Shown piece by piece: positions 54,506-62,777 of a DNA stretch of 64,000 nt. Source of the DNA: CBDBJQ01 sp965206405 (lineage in GTDB: Bacteria > Pseudomonadota > Alphaproteobacteria > UBA8366); the NCBI GenBank assembly GCA_965206405.1, contig CBDBJQ010000006.1, forward strand, positions 1,612,001-1,676,000, in the 5' to 3' direction. The translations under genes and the position numbers were made by a program. The notes under the pieces were generated by a model, which did no database searches, had not been told where the DNA came from, and worked only from the letters and a program-made list of their open reading frames with translations. Positions within the stretch are counted from its first letter, which is position 1. The number at the start of each line of letters is the position of its first letter.

Positions 54506-54906
54506 GCCGAAACCTGGGCTGGAATGTGCGTTGTCGTCACCAAGGCAATATCGCCGCCATCCTCTGCAAACACGCGCGTGCGCACGACGGTAATCCGCCG
54601 GCCGCTGCGAAGGATATCCGCTTCTGCCACCAAGGCGCCGTCCGCCCGGTTGTCGAGCATGTTGGCGTGCAGATCGACCAGGATCATGAATACGTCTGGC
54701 GATTTTGCATCTGACCTATTGGCGCGGTTGGCAGCAAGCGTTGCGGTGTTGTCAGCGAGACTGATTATCGTGCCGCTGTGCACCACGCCGGTCGGAGTTT
54801 TGTGATGATCGCGAATGACGAGACGGGCCCGGGCATGGCCTTCTTCGATAGCGACGATCTCGATACCGAGATGCTTGGCAAGGGGACTCTCAGCCGGTTT
54901 CGACAT
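54502..54906 (-). CDS. PaaI-family thioesterase (hotdog fold)
   Basis: 134 residues. The hotdog-fold signature HHKTPTGVVHSGTIISLADNTATLAAN contains the usual G-x-V-H-x-G-x2-x2-x-D core, with the acidic residue at the catalytic position. C-terminal RITVVRTRVFAEDGGDIALVTTTHI completes the fold. Hydrolyses an acyl-CoA or related thioester; the substrate is unknown. Follows the Ldh-type dehydrogenase gene by 11 bp and overlaps the ABC ATPase gene by 4 bp. Confidence 0.9.
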   Translation of the reverse strand: MSKPAESPLAKHLGIEIVAIEEGHARARLVIRDHHKTPTGVVHSGTIISLADNTATLAANRANRSDAKSPDVFMILVDLHANMLDNRADGALVAEADILRSGRRITVVRTRVFAEDGGDIALVTTTHIPAQVSA

Positions 54907-54917
54907 ACTTTATTCTC

Positions 54918-56018
54918 CTACTCGGCCGCCTGGCCTGTTGCGGCATCCCTGAGCAGAAACGCAACACCGCAGGCCTCGGCGACATCCCGCACTTCACCGA
55001 CTAGCGTATCGGTCATCGGAATGCCCTCCGCCAGCCTTCTTTCCCGTTCCGCATGCTCCGGACCGCCGGCGACCATCACCGGTCGCTCCGGGTCGAGAGG
55101 TGGCGTCTCGTGCAGCATGTCGATCAGATCGTCCATATGGTTCTCGAAAGCGCCCTCCTCGCGAAACGCTGCGGGGCGAAGTGCCATGCAGAAATGACCG
55201 ACATTGATGTGCTGCTCCCGCTCGCCGGTTGCTAGATTATAACCGCCGGTAAAGGACCCTGACAGGACGCTGGAAAGAACCTCGACCATGACCGCAAGCC
55301 CGTAACCCTTGTGCGAACCAGATTCCCGGCTGCCGCCGAGAGGCGACAGGCGCTTGGGGACGGCGGCGAGCGCAGCCACGGGATCGGTTGTTGGCTGGCC
55401 ATCCTCGTCCATCGCCCAACCCAGGGGAATCTCCTTCTCGGCCCTACGGGCGATGTTGAGTTTGCCAACAGCGACGGTGCTTGTCGCCATGTCGAGAGAA
55501 AAAGGACGATTGCTCGTAGCGGGTGCGGCAAAGGCGATGGGGTTGGTGCTGAAGCGCGGTTCGCGTGCAAAGGTGGGAACCACCGAACGCTGCGTGGTGC
55601 CGGTGGTGCAGAAACCGATCAATCTCCGCTCCACCGCCATGATAGAGTAAACCCCGGCAGCGCCGAAATGGTTCGAGCGACGCACCGCTGCCGCGCCGAT
55701 ACCGAATTTCTCCGCCTTGTCGCACGCAAGCTGCATGGCGCGCGTCGCCGGGACATGCCCAAGCCCGTTATCGGCGTCAAACAGGGCGACCGCGCCAGAA
55801 TCGGAGATCACACGAATATCGGGCGTCATGTTGATGGCGCCGGCGAGGCGATGGATGTCGTATTGGGGCAGCATCCCGACGCCGTGTGAATCGATACCCC
55901 GGAGGTCGGCCTCGATCATGTTGGCGACCGTGGTTTCGATATCCTCTGGCCGCATGCCCCAGGCAAGCAGAATGGCCCCGAGCTGTCGGGACAGTGCCTC
56001 AGCCGTCACAGAAATCAT
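54918..56018 (-). CDS. Ldh-family NAD(P)-dependent oxidoreductase (malate/lactate/ureidoglycolate type)
   Basis: A 366-residue type-2 malate/L-lactate dehydrogenase-like protein. ATG 56018 begins the fold (MISVTAEALSRQLGAILLAWGM); a frame extension to 56234 merely translates the tandem repeat and was rejected. Motifs: DLRGIDSHGVGMLPQYDIHRL with the catalytic His, VRRSNHFGAAGVYSIMA, NPIAFAAPA and LGGSRESGSHKGYGLAVMVEVLSSVLSG. Substrate is a 2-hydroxy/2-oxo acid. First of the unit Ldh-PaaI-ABC. Confidence 0.91.
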   Translation of the reverse strand: MISVTAEALSRQLGAILLAWGMRPEDIETTVANMIEADLRGIDSHGVGMLPQYDIHRLAGAINMTPDIRVISDSGAVALFDADNGLGHVPATRAMQLACDKAEKFGIGAAAVRRSNHFGAAGVYSIMAVERRLIGFCTTGTTQRSVVPTFAREPRFSTNPIAFAAPATSNRPFSLDMATSTVAVGKLNIARRAEKEIPLGWAMDEDGQPTTDPVAALAAVPKRLSPLGGSRESGSHKGYGLAVMVEVLSSVLSGSFTGGYNLATGEREQHINVGHFCMALRPAAFREEGAFENHMDDLIDMLHETPPLDPERPVMVAGGPEHAERERRLAEGIPMTDTLVGEVRDVAEACGVAFLLRDAATGQAAE

Positions 56019-56040
56019 CGCTCGCTCTCCTGCTTTCCCT

Positions 56041-56119
56041 CCGTTGCGGCTTTCGGTCCGTTGCGGCTTTCGGTCCGTTGCGGCTTTCGGTCCGTTGCGG
56101 CTTTCGGTCCGTTGCGGCT
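56041..56119. repeat. 17-bp tandem repeat, 4.6 copies
   Basis: Unit CCGTTGCGGCTTTCGGT: perfect at 56041-56057, 56058-56074, 56075-56091 and 56092-56108, with a partial copy to 56119. It occupies the divergent promoter region between the Ldh-type gene (start 56018) and the acyl-CoA ligase gene (start 56216). No spacers. Confidence 0.94.
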
Positions 56120-56215
56120 GTCCGGCCGCTACGGGTGCCGGGTTGGACAAGATCCCGGATGCGGACAAATATACCGGGATCGGCAGTGAATTCGAACGGC
56201 GATCGGACAGAGCGG

Positions 56216-57724
56216 ATGCGCAACCTGACCGCATTCATCCAGTTTCGCGCGCGTCTGCATCCGGACGCCATCGCCGTCGTCTATGACGATTTACGGATTT
56301 CCTACGCCGATCTCCTCGATCGCGCCCTGCGCGCCGCCGGCTGGCTCCGCCAACAGGGTATCGGTGGCGGCGATGTGATCGCGTTGCTGATGAAAAACAG
56401 CCCGGCCATGCTTGATCTCGCCTTCGCAGCAAGCCATATCGGCGCCGTCCTGCTGCCCGTGAACTTTCGCCTCGCAGCACCCGAGATCGCACACATTCTC
56501 GACGATGCCGGCGCTCGAATATTGATCTTGGATGAGGCGTTCTCGGAGACGGCGAAGGGGTTTTCCAACGTCGTCACCGTCAACGACGACGCACAGCGCG
56601 ATTTCCGGCATCTCGCCGGCAGTGCCGACAACCCGCCGATACTGGGACGGCACGGCGATGATCTCTACAGGCTGATGTATACCTCCGGCACCACCGATTA
56701 TCCCAAGGGCGTGATCCACTCTTATGATAATTTCTACTGGAAGAGCGCGGACCAGATCTTGGCGCTGGGAATCTCGGCCCGGGAAAAACTTCTGATCGCC
56801 GGCCCGCTCTACCATGTCGGCGCTTTCGATCTGCCCGGAATCGCCGTGCTCTGGGCCGGTGGCACGATGGTCATCCTCAGGGAATTTGACGCCATGACGG
56901 CGCTGGGGGTGATCGAGGCCGAACGCATCACCGGAGTCTGGTTTGCCCCGGTAATGACAAACGCGGTGCTGAGCCTGCCGGACCGGGGGCGGTTTGACGT
57001 CTCGAGCCTGGAATGGTGCATCGGCGGCGGCGAGCGCACGCCAGAATCCCGAATCATCGAGTTCACAGATACCTTCGGGAACGCCCGCTACATCGACGCC
57101 TACGGCCTGACCGAGAGCGTCGGCGGAGACACCTTCATGGAACCCGGCCGGGAAATCGAGAAAATCGGGTCAACAGGGCGCGCGCTGGCCCATGTGGAAG
57201 TCGCCATCATGGACGAGGAGGGCCGGCGCGCAGCGCCCGACACGGAGGGCGAGATCTGCCTGCGTGGCCCGAAAATCACCGCAGGGTACTGGAATGACGC
57301 TGCCAAAACCGCGGCCAGCTTTCATCCCGAAAACTGGTTCCGGACCGGCGATGTCGGCCGCCTTGATGGCGAGGGTTTCCTGTACCTGACCGACCGGACC
57401 AAGGACATGATTATCTCGGGCGGAGAAAACATCGCTTCCTCCGAAATCGAGCGCGCCCTTTATGACATGCCCGAAATCAGCGAGGTAGCCGTGGTGGGAC
57501 GCCCGGACCCGCATTGGGGCGAACGGGTTGCTGCCGTTGTTGTGCCCAGAGCTGACGCCACGCTCGATTTCGCCGCCGTCGACGCGCATTGCCGCAGCCG
57601 GCTCGCCGGCTTCAAGGTGCCAAGGGAGCTCCACCTGGTGGTCGAGTTGCCGCGCAACCCCTCGGGCAAGGTTCTCAAACGCGTCCTGCGTGAGACACTC
57701 GACCCGCCTGCAAAGAACGACTGA
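56216..57724 (+). CDS. AMP-forming acyl-CoA synthetase
   Basis: 502 residues from ATG 56216 (MRNLTAFIQFRARLHPDAIAVV). Longer frames to 55886 read through the repeat and the antisense of the Ldh gene and were rejected. P-loop MYTSGTTDYPKGVIHSY, DAYGLTESVGGDTF, RTGDVGRLDGEGFLYLTDRTKD, GGENIASSEIERAL and the catalytic lysine in NPSGKVLKRVLRE. Resembles fatty-acyl/caiC-type ligases. It is followed by an unknown gene 34 bp later on the same strand, which may share its transcript. Confidence 0.92.
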   Translation: MRNLTAFIQFRARLHPDAIAVVYDDLRISYADLLDRALRAAGWLRQQGIGGGDVIALLMKNSPAMLDLAFAASHIGAVLLPVNFRLAAPEIAHILDDAGARILILDEAFSETAKGFSNVVTVNDDAQRDFRHLAGSADNPPILGRHGDDLYRLMYTSGTTDYPKGVIHSYDNFYWKSADQILALGISAREKLLIAGPLYHVGAFDLPGIAVLWAGGTMVILREFDAMTALGVIEAERITGVWFAPVMTNAVLSLPDRGRFDVSSLEWCIGGGERTPESRIIEFTDTFGNARYIDAYGLTESVGGDTFMEPGREIEKIGSTGRALAHVEVAIMDEEGRRAAPDTEGEICLRGPKITAGYWNDAAKTAASFHPENWFRTGDVGRLDGEGFLYLTDRTKDMIISGGENIASSEIERALYDMPEISEVAVVGRPDPHWGERVAAVVVPRADATLDFAAVDAHCRSRLAGFKVPRELHLVVELPRNPSGKVLKRVLRETLDPPAKND

Positions 57725-57758
57725 CCCCAAACGCCAGCAACAAGAGAGGCTTACCCGG

Positions 57759-58307
57759 ATGCTCTACATGGTCGAATGCAGTTTCACGGATCCGGCGCAG
57801 GTAACAAAGTGGAACGCTTGGTACAACGGCCCGAAGATCGCCTCGTTGCTGGCACTGGATCACTTCAACGCCTCGCAACGCTTTGTCGCCCTCGATGACA
57901 ACCCGTCTCGCTGGCTTGCCATCCATTGTGTCGACGGCCCGGAGTTTTTCGAGAGCACTGCCTACAGTTCTGCCGGCGGCGGTACTTTCGGGGAATGGAG
58001 TGAATCGATTACCGACTGGCATCGAAACCTCTTCGACGGCATGCACATGCTCGACGAAATCAGGCCGAACCAGATGCTGGCGGTCGCCGATGACAAGACT
58101 GCGCACGCAGCGATCAACCTCGCGGGAGACGCTACCGTGGCCGGTGCCGGTCCCCATTTGCGAATGCTCGACTGCATCGGCCTCGACCAGAGCGTGCAAC
58201 GCCGCGCCGTGGCCATCATTCCCGCCGGTGCCGCCCGCGCACCCCATGCGCCATGGATGCCGGCCGGGCTACGCTTCTACAGGCCGGTATCGCCCCGGAT
58301 CACCTGA
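57759..58307 (+). CDS. Unrecognised 182-residue protein
   Basis: Starts at ATG 57759, after an AGAGAGG ribosome-binding site. MLYMVECSFTDPAQVTKWNAWYNGPKIASLLAL could be the first strand-helix unit of a dimeric alpha/beta barrel (ABM/EthD-type), because the spacing of hydrophobic strands and the W-N-x-W-Y-N pattern fit that fold; this is a weak inference. The C-terminal half repeats a similar length. No signal peptide or membrane helix. It sits 34 bp after the acyl-CoA ligase gene; a role in the same pathway is plausible but unproven. Confidence 0.7.
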   Translation: MLYMVECSFTDPAQVTKWNAWYNGPKIASLLALDHFNASQRFVALDDNPSRWLAIHCVDGPEFFESTAYSSAGGGTFGEWSESITDWHRNLFDGMHMLDEIRPNQMLAVADDKTAHAAINLAGDATVAGAGPHLRMLDCIGLDQSVQRRAVAIIPAGAARAPHAPWMPAGLRFYRPVSPRIT

Positions 58308-58330
58308 CCCGGGCGTCTTTCTTTCATACC

Positions 58331-58354
58331 GGATTTTATGCTGGGTTTTATGCC
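58331..58354. repeat. 12-bp tandem duplication spanning a stop codon
   Basis: GGATTTTATGCT (58331-58342) and GGGTTTTATGCC (58343-58354) share 10 of 12 positions. The stop codon of the PLP enzyme (58348-58350, - strand) lies in the second unit. Confidence 0.7.
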
Positions 58355-59544
58355 GGTGTCAGCGCCTGCTCGAGATCAGCGATAAGATCGTCGGCGTTCT
58401 CGATTCCGACCGACAGGCGGAGCAGGTTTTCCGGCACCGGGCTGTCCGGACCCTCGACACTCGCGCGGTGCTCGATCAGGGTCTCAACTCCACCGAGCGA
58501 AGTCGCCGGAATCGCCAGCCGGGCCTTTTCAGCCGCCCGTAGCGCCGCCTTGCGGCCGCCCTGGACCAGAAGCGACAGCATGCCCCCGTACATGCCCTGC
58601 ATCTGGCGCGTTGCCAGGGCATGTCCCGGATGATTCGGCAGGCCGGGATAGAGAACCCGCTCAATCGCCGAATGCCCGTCAAAATGCTTTGCCACCGCCA
58701 TCGCCGTCTCACAAGACCGCGCCACCCGGAGATGCATGGTGCGCATGCCGCGCAGCAGGAGCCAAGCCTCGAAAGGTCCCAGCACACCACCCTCGTGGGT
58801 CCGGTGATCGCGGATGCGCTCCCAGCGTGCGTCTTTGCGGGCGCAAACCAGGGCGCCGGCGACCACGTCACTGTGGCCGTTGAGATACTTGGTCGCCGAG
58901 TGCATCACGAAATCTGCTCCCAGCGTAAGAGGCCGGGTGAGCAATGGCGTCGCCACCGTTGAATCGACGGCCAGCATCGCACCGGCATCTCTGGCAATGC
59001 CGGCGGCCTCTTCAATGTCTGTGACGTCCCAGGTCGGGTTGGCCGGTGATTCAACCAGGACCAGCTTCGTTTCGCCGGGCCTGACCGCTTTCCTGAGATT
59101 GGTGCTGTCTCCAGCTTCATAGATGGTGTGCGTAAGGCCAATATCCCGAACCCGATCGAGGACGAGCCGGCGCATACCGTGATATAGAACCGAAGGCAGG
59201 GCCACACCGTCTCCGGGCCCGACCAGGCTCATCAAGCCTGAGCCGGCGGCGAGACCCGAGGAGAACAGCGCTGCATCCTCACCGCCCTCAAGTGCCGTCA
59301 AAAGGTTCTCGACAGGGGTATAGGTGGGGTTGCCGTCGCGGCTGTAGGACGAACCGTGTTCCGGCAAGGCGTATCCAGGACCGCGGGCATAGGTGGTGGA
59401 GACCACAACCGGCGGCGTGACGCCGCCGGTCGCCGGATCAATGTAATGGCCTGCCTGGGCGAGGAGCGTGTCCGGATGGTCCGGGTGGTTCGCCCCGTCC
59501 CTGTTTCCGGCCGGTTTGCCTTTGGCGGGTTTTTTAACCGGCAT
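58348..59544 (-). CDS. PLP-dependent trans-sulfuration-type enzyme (cystathionine gamma-synthase/beta-lyase family)
   Basis: 398 residues from ATG 59544. A Lys-rich N-terminal tag (MPVKKPAKGKPAGNRDG) precedes the fold. Conserved: GGVTPPVVVSTTYARG, SRDGNPTYTPVENLLTALEGGEDAALFSSGLAAG, VDSTVATPLLTRPLTLGADFVMHSATKYLNGHSD, with the PLP-binding Lys in HSATKYLNGHSD. Acts on cystathionine, methionine or a related sulfur amino acid. It overlaps the permease gene by 11 bp, so it is third in the arsR-permease-PLP enzyme operon. Confidence 0.93.
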   Translation of the reverse strand: MPVKKPAKGKPAGNRDGANHPDHPDTLLAQAGHYIDPATGGVTPPVVVSTTYARGPGYALPEHGSSYSRDGNPTYTPVENLLTALEGGEDAALFSSGLAAGSGLMSLVGPGDGVALPSVLYHGMRRLVLDRVRDIGLTHTIYEAGDSTNLRKAVRPGETKLVLVESPANPTWDVTDIEEAAGIARDAGAMLAVDSTVATPLLTRPLTLGADFVMHSATKYLNGHSDVVAGALVCARKDARWERIRDHRTHEGGVLGPFEAWLLLRGMRTMHLRVARSCETAMAVAKHFDGHSAIERVLYPGLPNHPGHALATRQMQGMYGGMLSLLVQGGRKAALRAAEKARLAIPATSLGGVETLIEHRASVEGPDSPVPENLLRLSVGIENADDLIADLEQALTPA

Positions 59545-60574
59545 AAGCCTGGAACAGGATTCCAGCGGCCAGGGCGCCAAGCAGGGACATGGTGATGTAC
59601 CAGAAGAAGACCGGCCTGCGGACAAGCGCGAAAACAGCCATGGCTGCGGGTATCGAGGTCACACCGCCGGCCACCGTGAAGGCCATGGCGGCACCGGGCA
59701 ACATTCCGAGATCCATCATACCGGCGACCAGCGGCAATGCCGCATATCCGTTCATATAGGCCGGCACCCCGACCACCACGCCGGCCGGGATGCTCCAGAT
59801 CCCGGAATCCCGGAACAGCGCCGCAAAGGCGTCAGTCGGTATCCAGGCCAGCATCAGGCTCTCGATCAGGAAGGCCAGCGTGAGCCATTTGAACAGAAAC
59901 AGAAGCGAGGTTCTACCGGTTTCCGCAAAGATCTGCCGGCGCTCATCCTCGCGCCAGAAGGCCCATGTCACGCGCTGTGCGGGACCGAGCGACGGGCCGC
60001 CGCAGGTGCCGCAGAATTCATTCGTACGAAGCGGGTTGGCAAAAGCACCGCGTGCCTCAAGCGCCATTGTCGCAAAGCCGCCGGCCGTGCCGATCGCAAC
60101 CGCGGCGATCGTCTTGCCGATCGTGAATTCGAGGCCGAGCGTGCTCGCGGTGAGCACAAACATCGAGGGATCCATCAATGGCGAGGCGAGGCAGAATGCC
60201 AATACGGCAGAGACCGGAACACCCACTGCCAGCAGCGCCGCGATGATCGGGATGACGCCGCAGGAACAGAAAGGAGAGAGTCCGCCGAAAAGCGCGGCAA
60301 CGAGGATCATCACCGGCAGGCGCCCCTTGAAAACGCGAGCCATCTGGGCGTCGGCGCCACTCGCCCGGGCATAACCGGACAGTCCCGCCGCCAGCAGCAG
60401 GAACGGCACGATGCCGAATACCGCCTCGCCGGTGAAAGAAATGCTCTCCTGCGCCTGGGTGAAGTCGAATGCGGCCAGGAGCAAAAGAAGAGCGACAATC
60501 ACTATCCAGACACGGTCGATGCGGATCGTGACGTATTCCCAGAAAGACCGGAAATAAAGAACTGCGGTCGTCAT
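59534..60574 (-). CDS. Membrane permease with CxCG motif (UPF0718/PF03773 family)
   Basis: 346 residues with about eight hydrophobic helices. Family hallmarks are the cysteine-rich motif SPFCSCGVIPI (about 90-100) and a second cysteine cluster FCGTCGG at the cytoplasmic loop (about 190). These proteins are putative metal/metalloid permeases often found next to ArsR-type regulators. The start at ATG 60574 overlaps the arsR stop in an ATGA arrangement. Substrate (copper, zinc, arsenic or other) is unknown. Confidence 0.87.
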   Translation of the reverse strand: MTTAVLYFRSFWEYVTIRIDRVWIVIVALLLLLAAFDFTQAQESISFTGEAVFGIVPFLLLAAGLSGYARASGADAQMARVFKGRLPVMILVAALFGGLSPFCSCGVIPIIAALLAVGVPVSAVLAFCLASPLMDPSMFVLTASTLGLEFTIGKTIAAVAIGTAGGFATMALEARGAFANPLRTNEFCGTCGGPSLGPAQRVTWAFWREDERRQIFAETGRTSLLFLFKWLTLAFLIESLMLAWIPTDAFAALFRDSGIWSIPAGVVVGVPAYMNGYAALPLVAGMMDLGMLPGAAMAFTVAGGVTSIPAAMAVFALVRRPVFFWYITMSLLGALAAGILFQAYAG

Positions 60575-60954
60575 GCGCTGTTTTCCTTGTTTTCGCCGGC
60601 ACGCAGGTTCGCGGGTGTGCACTTCGGATCGCTACCCCGGCGCACGGTTGCGTGCATGCCCGGCTCGTCTGCCAGACTGCAGCATTCTTCGGTCAGATAG
60701 CCAAGCAGGCTATCCATTTTTGCGTAATCAGCATTGCAGGTAACGCCGCGTCCGTTGCGCGTCTGTTGCACCAGCCCGCTGCGAACTAGCGACACGAGGT
60801 GATGGGACAGGGTTGAGCCCGGAATCTTCAGGCGTCTTCCGACTTCCCCGACGCCCATCCCGGAAGCTCCGGCACGGACGAGGAGTCGGTAGATCGCCAG
60901 CCGTTTCTCATGGCCCAGCGATTCGAGCATGGCGGATGCGGTGCCTTCGTTCAT
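60571..60954 (-). CDS. ArsR/SmtB-family metal-responsive transcriptional regulator
   Basis: 127 residues from ATG 60954; the TTG/ATG upstream at 60990 adds a poorly conserved extension. Winged-helix core: AMLESLGHEKRLAIYRLLVRAGASGMGVGEVGRRLKIPGSTLSHHLVSLVRSGLVQQTRNGRGVTCNADY with the recognition helix P-G-S-T-L-S-H-H-L. A cysteine pair in TEECCSL near the C-terminus could bind a thiophilic metal, but the classical ELCVCDL motif is absent, so the metal type is uncertain. First gene of arsR-permease-PLP enzyme; it probably represses its own operon. Confidence 0.9.
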   Translation of the reverse strand: MNEGTASAMLESLGHEKRLAIYRLLVRAGASGMGVGEVGRRLKIPGSTLSHHLVSLVRSGLVQQTRNGRGVTCNADYAKMDSLLGYLTEECCSLADEPGMHATVRRGSDPKCTPANLRAGENKENSA

Positions 60955-61068
60955 GCTCTGCAATATAGGTCGGGTAGATAGGGATTGCAACTATAATTCT
61001 AGAAATATCGAATTGTTTTCTGAAAATCCTATCCACAAAGGGGAAATCGCCCTCAGAAAAACTGCCCC

Positions 61069-61659
61069 TCAGGACAGCATCCACTCCATCCAGTCGATCC
61101 GGTCCTGCCCGAAGAACAGCTCATCGCCGATGAAGAAGGACGGGGCGCCGAACACGCCGCGCGCGACGGCCTGTCCGGTATTCTCCATGAGACGGTCCTT
61201 CACCTCCTGTTCGCCAATCCAGCCCATCAACTGCTCGCCGTCGAACCCCGCCTCGGCCAGCATGGCACTGATCTCGGAAGGCTCGTTGAGGTTCCGAGGC
61301 TTCACCCACATGTTCTCGAAGCAGGTCTTCACATAGTGGTCGAAGTTTCCGTCCGGCTTCATCTGATGGGCCACAGCGCCACGCATCAGTGCCAGGGTGT
61401 TGACCGGAAAATGCGGATTTCTCTCGTAGGAAATGTCGTAGCGGCGAATAAAACGCGCCATGTCGAGGCCCAGATATTTTCCCTTCGCCGGAACTGCCAT
61501 CGGCGGTACGTTACCAGTCTCCTTGAATACGCCGCCAAGCAGCATCGGCGTCCAGACAATTTCCACGCCAGTGCGCTCGACCAGGCCCGGCAGGCGAGCA
61601 TAGGCGAGATAGGCAGTCGGGCTTCCGAAATCGAACAGGAACTCAAGTTGCTGCGCCAT
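61069..61659 (-). CDS. 2-hydroxychromene-2-carboxylate isomerase family (second copy)
   Basis: 196 residues from ATG 61659. Kappa-GST fold signature LEFLFDFGSPTAYLAYARLPGL with the catalytic Ser in G-S-P-T-A-Y, MLLGGVFKETGNVPP, RYDISYERNPHFPVNTLALMRG and VFGAPSFFIGDELFFGQDRIDWME. Only distantly related to the copy at 29.1 kb, whose motif reads S-P-W, so it is an independent subfamily. Located 39 bp downstream of an SDR gene on the same strand; likely co-transcribed. Confidence 0.9.
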   Translation of the reverse strand: MAQQLEFLFDFGSPTAYLAYARLPGLVERTGVEIVWTPMLLGGVFKETGNVPPMAVPAKGKYLGLDMARFIRRYDISYERNPHFPVNTLALMRGAVAHQMKPDGNFDHYVKTCFENMWVKPRNLNEPSEISAMLAEAGFDGEQLMGWIGEQEVKDRLMENTGQAVARGVFGAPSFFIGDELFFGQDRIDWMEWMLS

Positions 61660-61698
61660 GTCTTCGTCTCCTCGTTGCATCAGAATTTCTCGGCTGTC

Positions 61699-62427
61699 TC
61701 AGAACTTCTCGGTCCAGGGGCGCAGGTCGAGCTCGTGAGTCCAGGCGCTCCGGGGCTGGCAATAGAGGTGCCAGTAATTGTCGGCGATGTGATCCGGATC
61801 AAGAATTCCTTCCTGTTCCTTGAGCGCGTAGCGGTCAGGAAACATCTCCCGGATCCACTGGGTGTCGATCGCGCCGTCGACGACGATGTGACCGACATGG
61901 ATACCCTTGGGCCCGAGCTCGCGCGCCATGCTCTGGGCCAGCGCCCTGAGTGCATGCTTGCCGCCAGAAAAGGCGGCGTATCCCGCACCGCCCCGGATAC
62001 TGGCGGTGGCGCCGGTGAATATGATGGTGCCGTGACCACGCGGAATCATCCGGCGGGCGACTTCCCGCCCGGCGAGGAAACCGCCGAAACAGCACATTTC
62101 CCAGACCTTGTAGTAGATGCGGGAGGTGGTTTCGGTGATGTCAAAGCGGACATTGCCGCCGACATTATAGACTAGAATCTCGATTGGTCCGATTTCGGAT
62201 TCAATCTTTTCGATCAGTTCTTCAACCTTCTCCTCGCGGCGCGCATCCGAGCCGAAGGCATGCGCAACGCCACCCTCGGCCTCGATAGCGGCAACAAGAT
62301 CGGCGAGCTTCTCGCCGTTGCGCCGGGTAACACAGACAACAAAGCCTTCGCGGGCAAAGCGCCTGGCGATAGCGCCGCCAGTCGCATCACCGGCCCCGAC
62401 AATCAGTGCAACCTTGGTATCCGCCAT
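61699..62427 (-). CDS. Atypical SDR-family protein lacking the catalytic tyrosine
   Basis: 242 residues. Rossmann motif VGAGDATGGAIARRFAREGF, VYNVGGNVRF (replacing NNAG), and C-terminal dimer features are as in SDRs. The active-site stretch reads GYAAFSGGKHALRALAQ: where Y-x3-K is expected there is F-x3-K, so the catalytic Tyr is Phe, and the Ser in TGATASIRG is displaced. This is a recognised SDR side branch; it may be a non-enzymatic binding protein or have another activity. Upstream of the HCCA isomerase (39 bp). Confidence 0.88.
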   Translation of the reverse strand: MADTKVALIVGAGDATGGAIARRFAREGFVVCVTRRNGEKLADLVAAIEAEGGVAHAFGSDARREEKVEELIEKIESEIGPIEILVYNVGGNVRFDITETTSRIYYKVWEMCCFGGFLAGREVARRMIPRGHGTIIFTGATASIRGGAGYAAFSGGKHALRALAQSMARELGPKGIHVGHIVVDGAIDTQWIREMFPDRYALKEQEGILDPDHIADNYWHLYCQPRSAWTHELDLRPWTEKF

Positions 62428-62777
62428 GTCCTGTCATCCAAACTCTTTGTCGTTGCTTTACTACTAGACTTGATTCACAAGGCCTGATTCACAATAGCAT
62501 CAGGTAATTGAGAACGGATGCTCGGCAAATTCCAAACAGTAGTTCATCCCGCCACCGATCGCGCGTTGTCTGTCTTCACGTGAAAGCCGGTGGTGCTCAC
62601 GTTCAAGCCAGATCGGATGAAGAACAACGACCAATGCCGCGAAATCCTGAAGACGGATACCTGAAAGGCGGAAAAACAAATCAGCGCGCCCGCAAAACCT
62701 TCAAAACCCTCATAGACAAGCCCTCACTCTCCATTGAGCCATAAACATCGCTGAAAATCGGCTATTGTGCAACAGGT
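62428..62777. other. Boundary region between the SDR gene and the IS256 remnant
   Basis: About 350 bp. Near the SDR start there is a short imperfect duplication (TTGATTCACAAGGC / CTGATTCACAATAG, 62470-62497). A 78-codon + strand frame (62508-62744) has no recognisable product. The composition shifts here towards the AT-richer segment that continues to the window end. Position 62745-62777 abuts the cut end of the transposase and may be a junction of deleted or inserted DNA. Confidence 0.5.

Noticed and set aside
55886..56215. N-terminal extension of the acyl-CoA ligase
   Set aside because: It translates the 17-bp repeats and the antisense of the Ldh gene; ATG 56216 starts the conserved fold.
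62508..62744. 78-codon + strand frame before the IS remnant
   Set aside because: Not recognisable; possibly a scrap of rearranged DNA at the island boundary.
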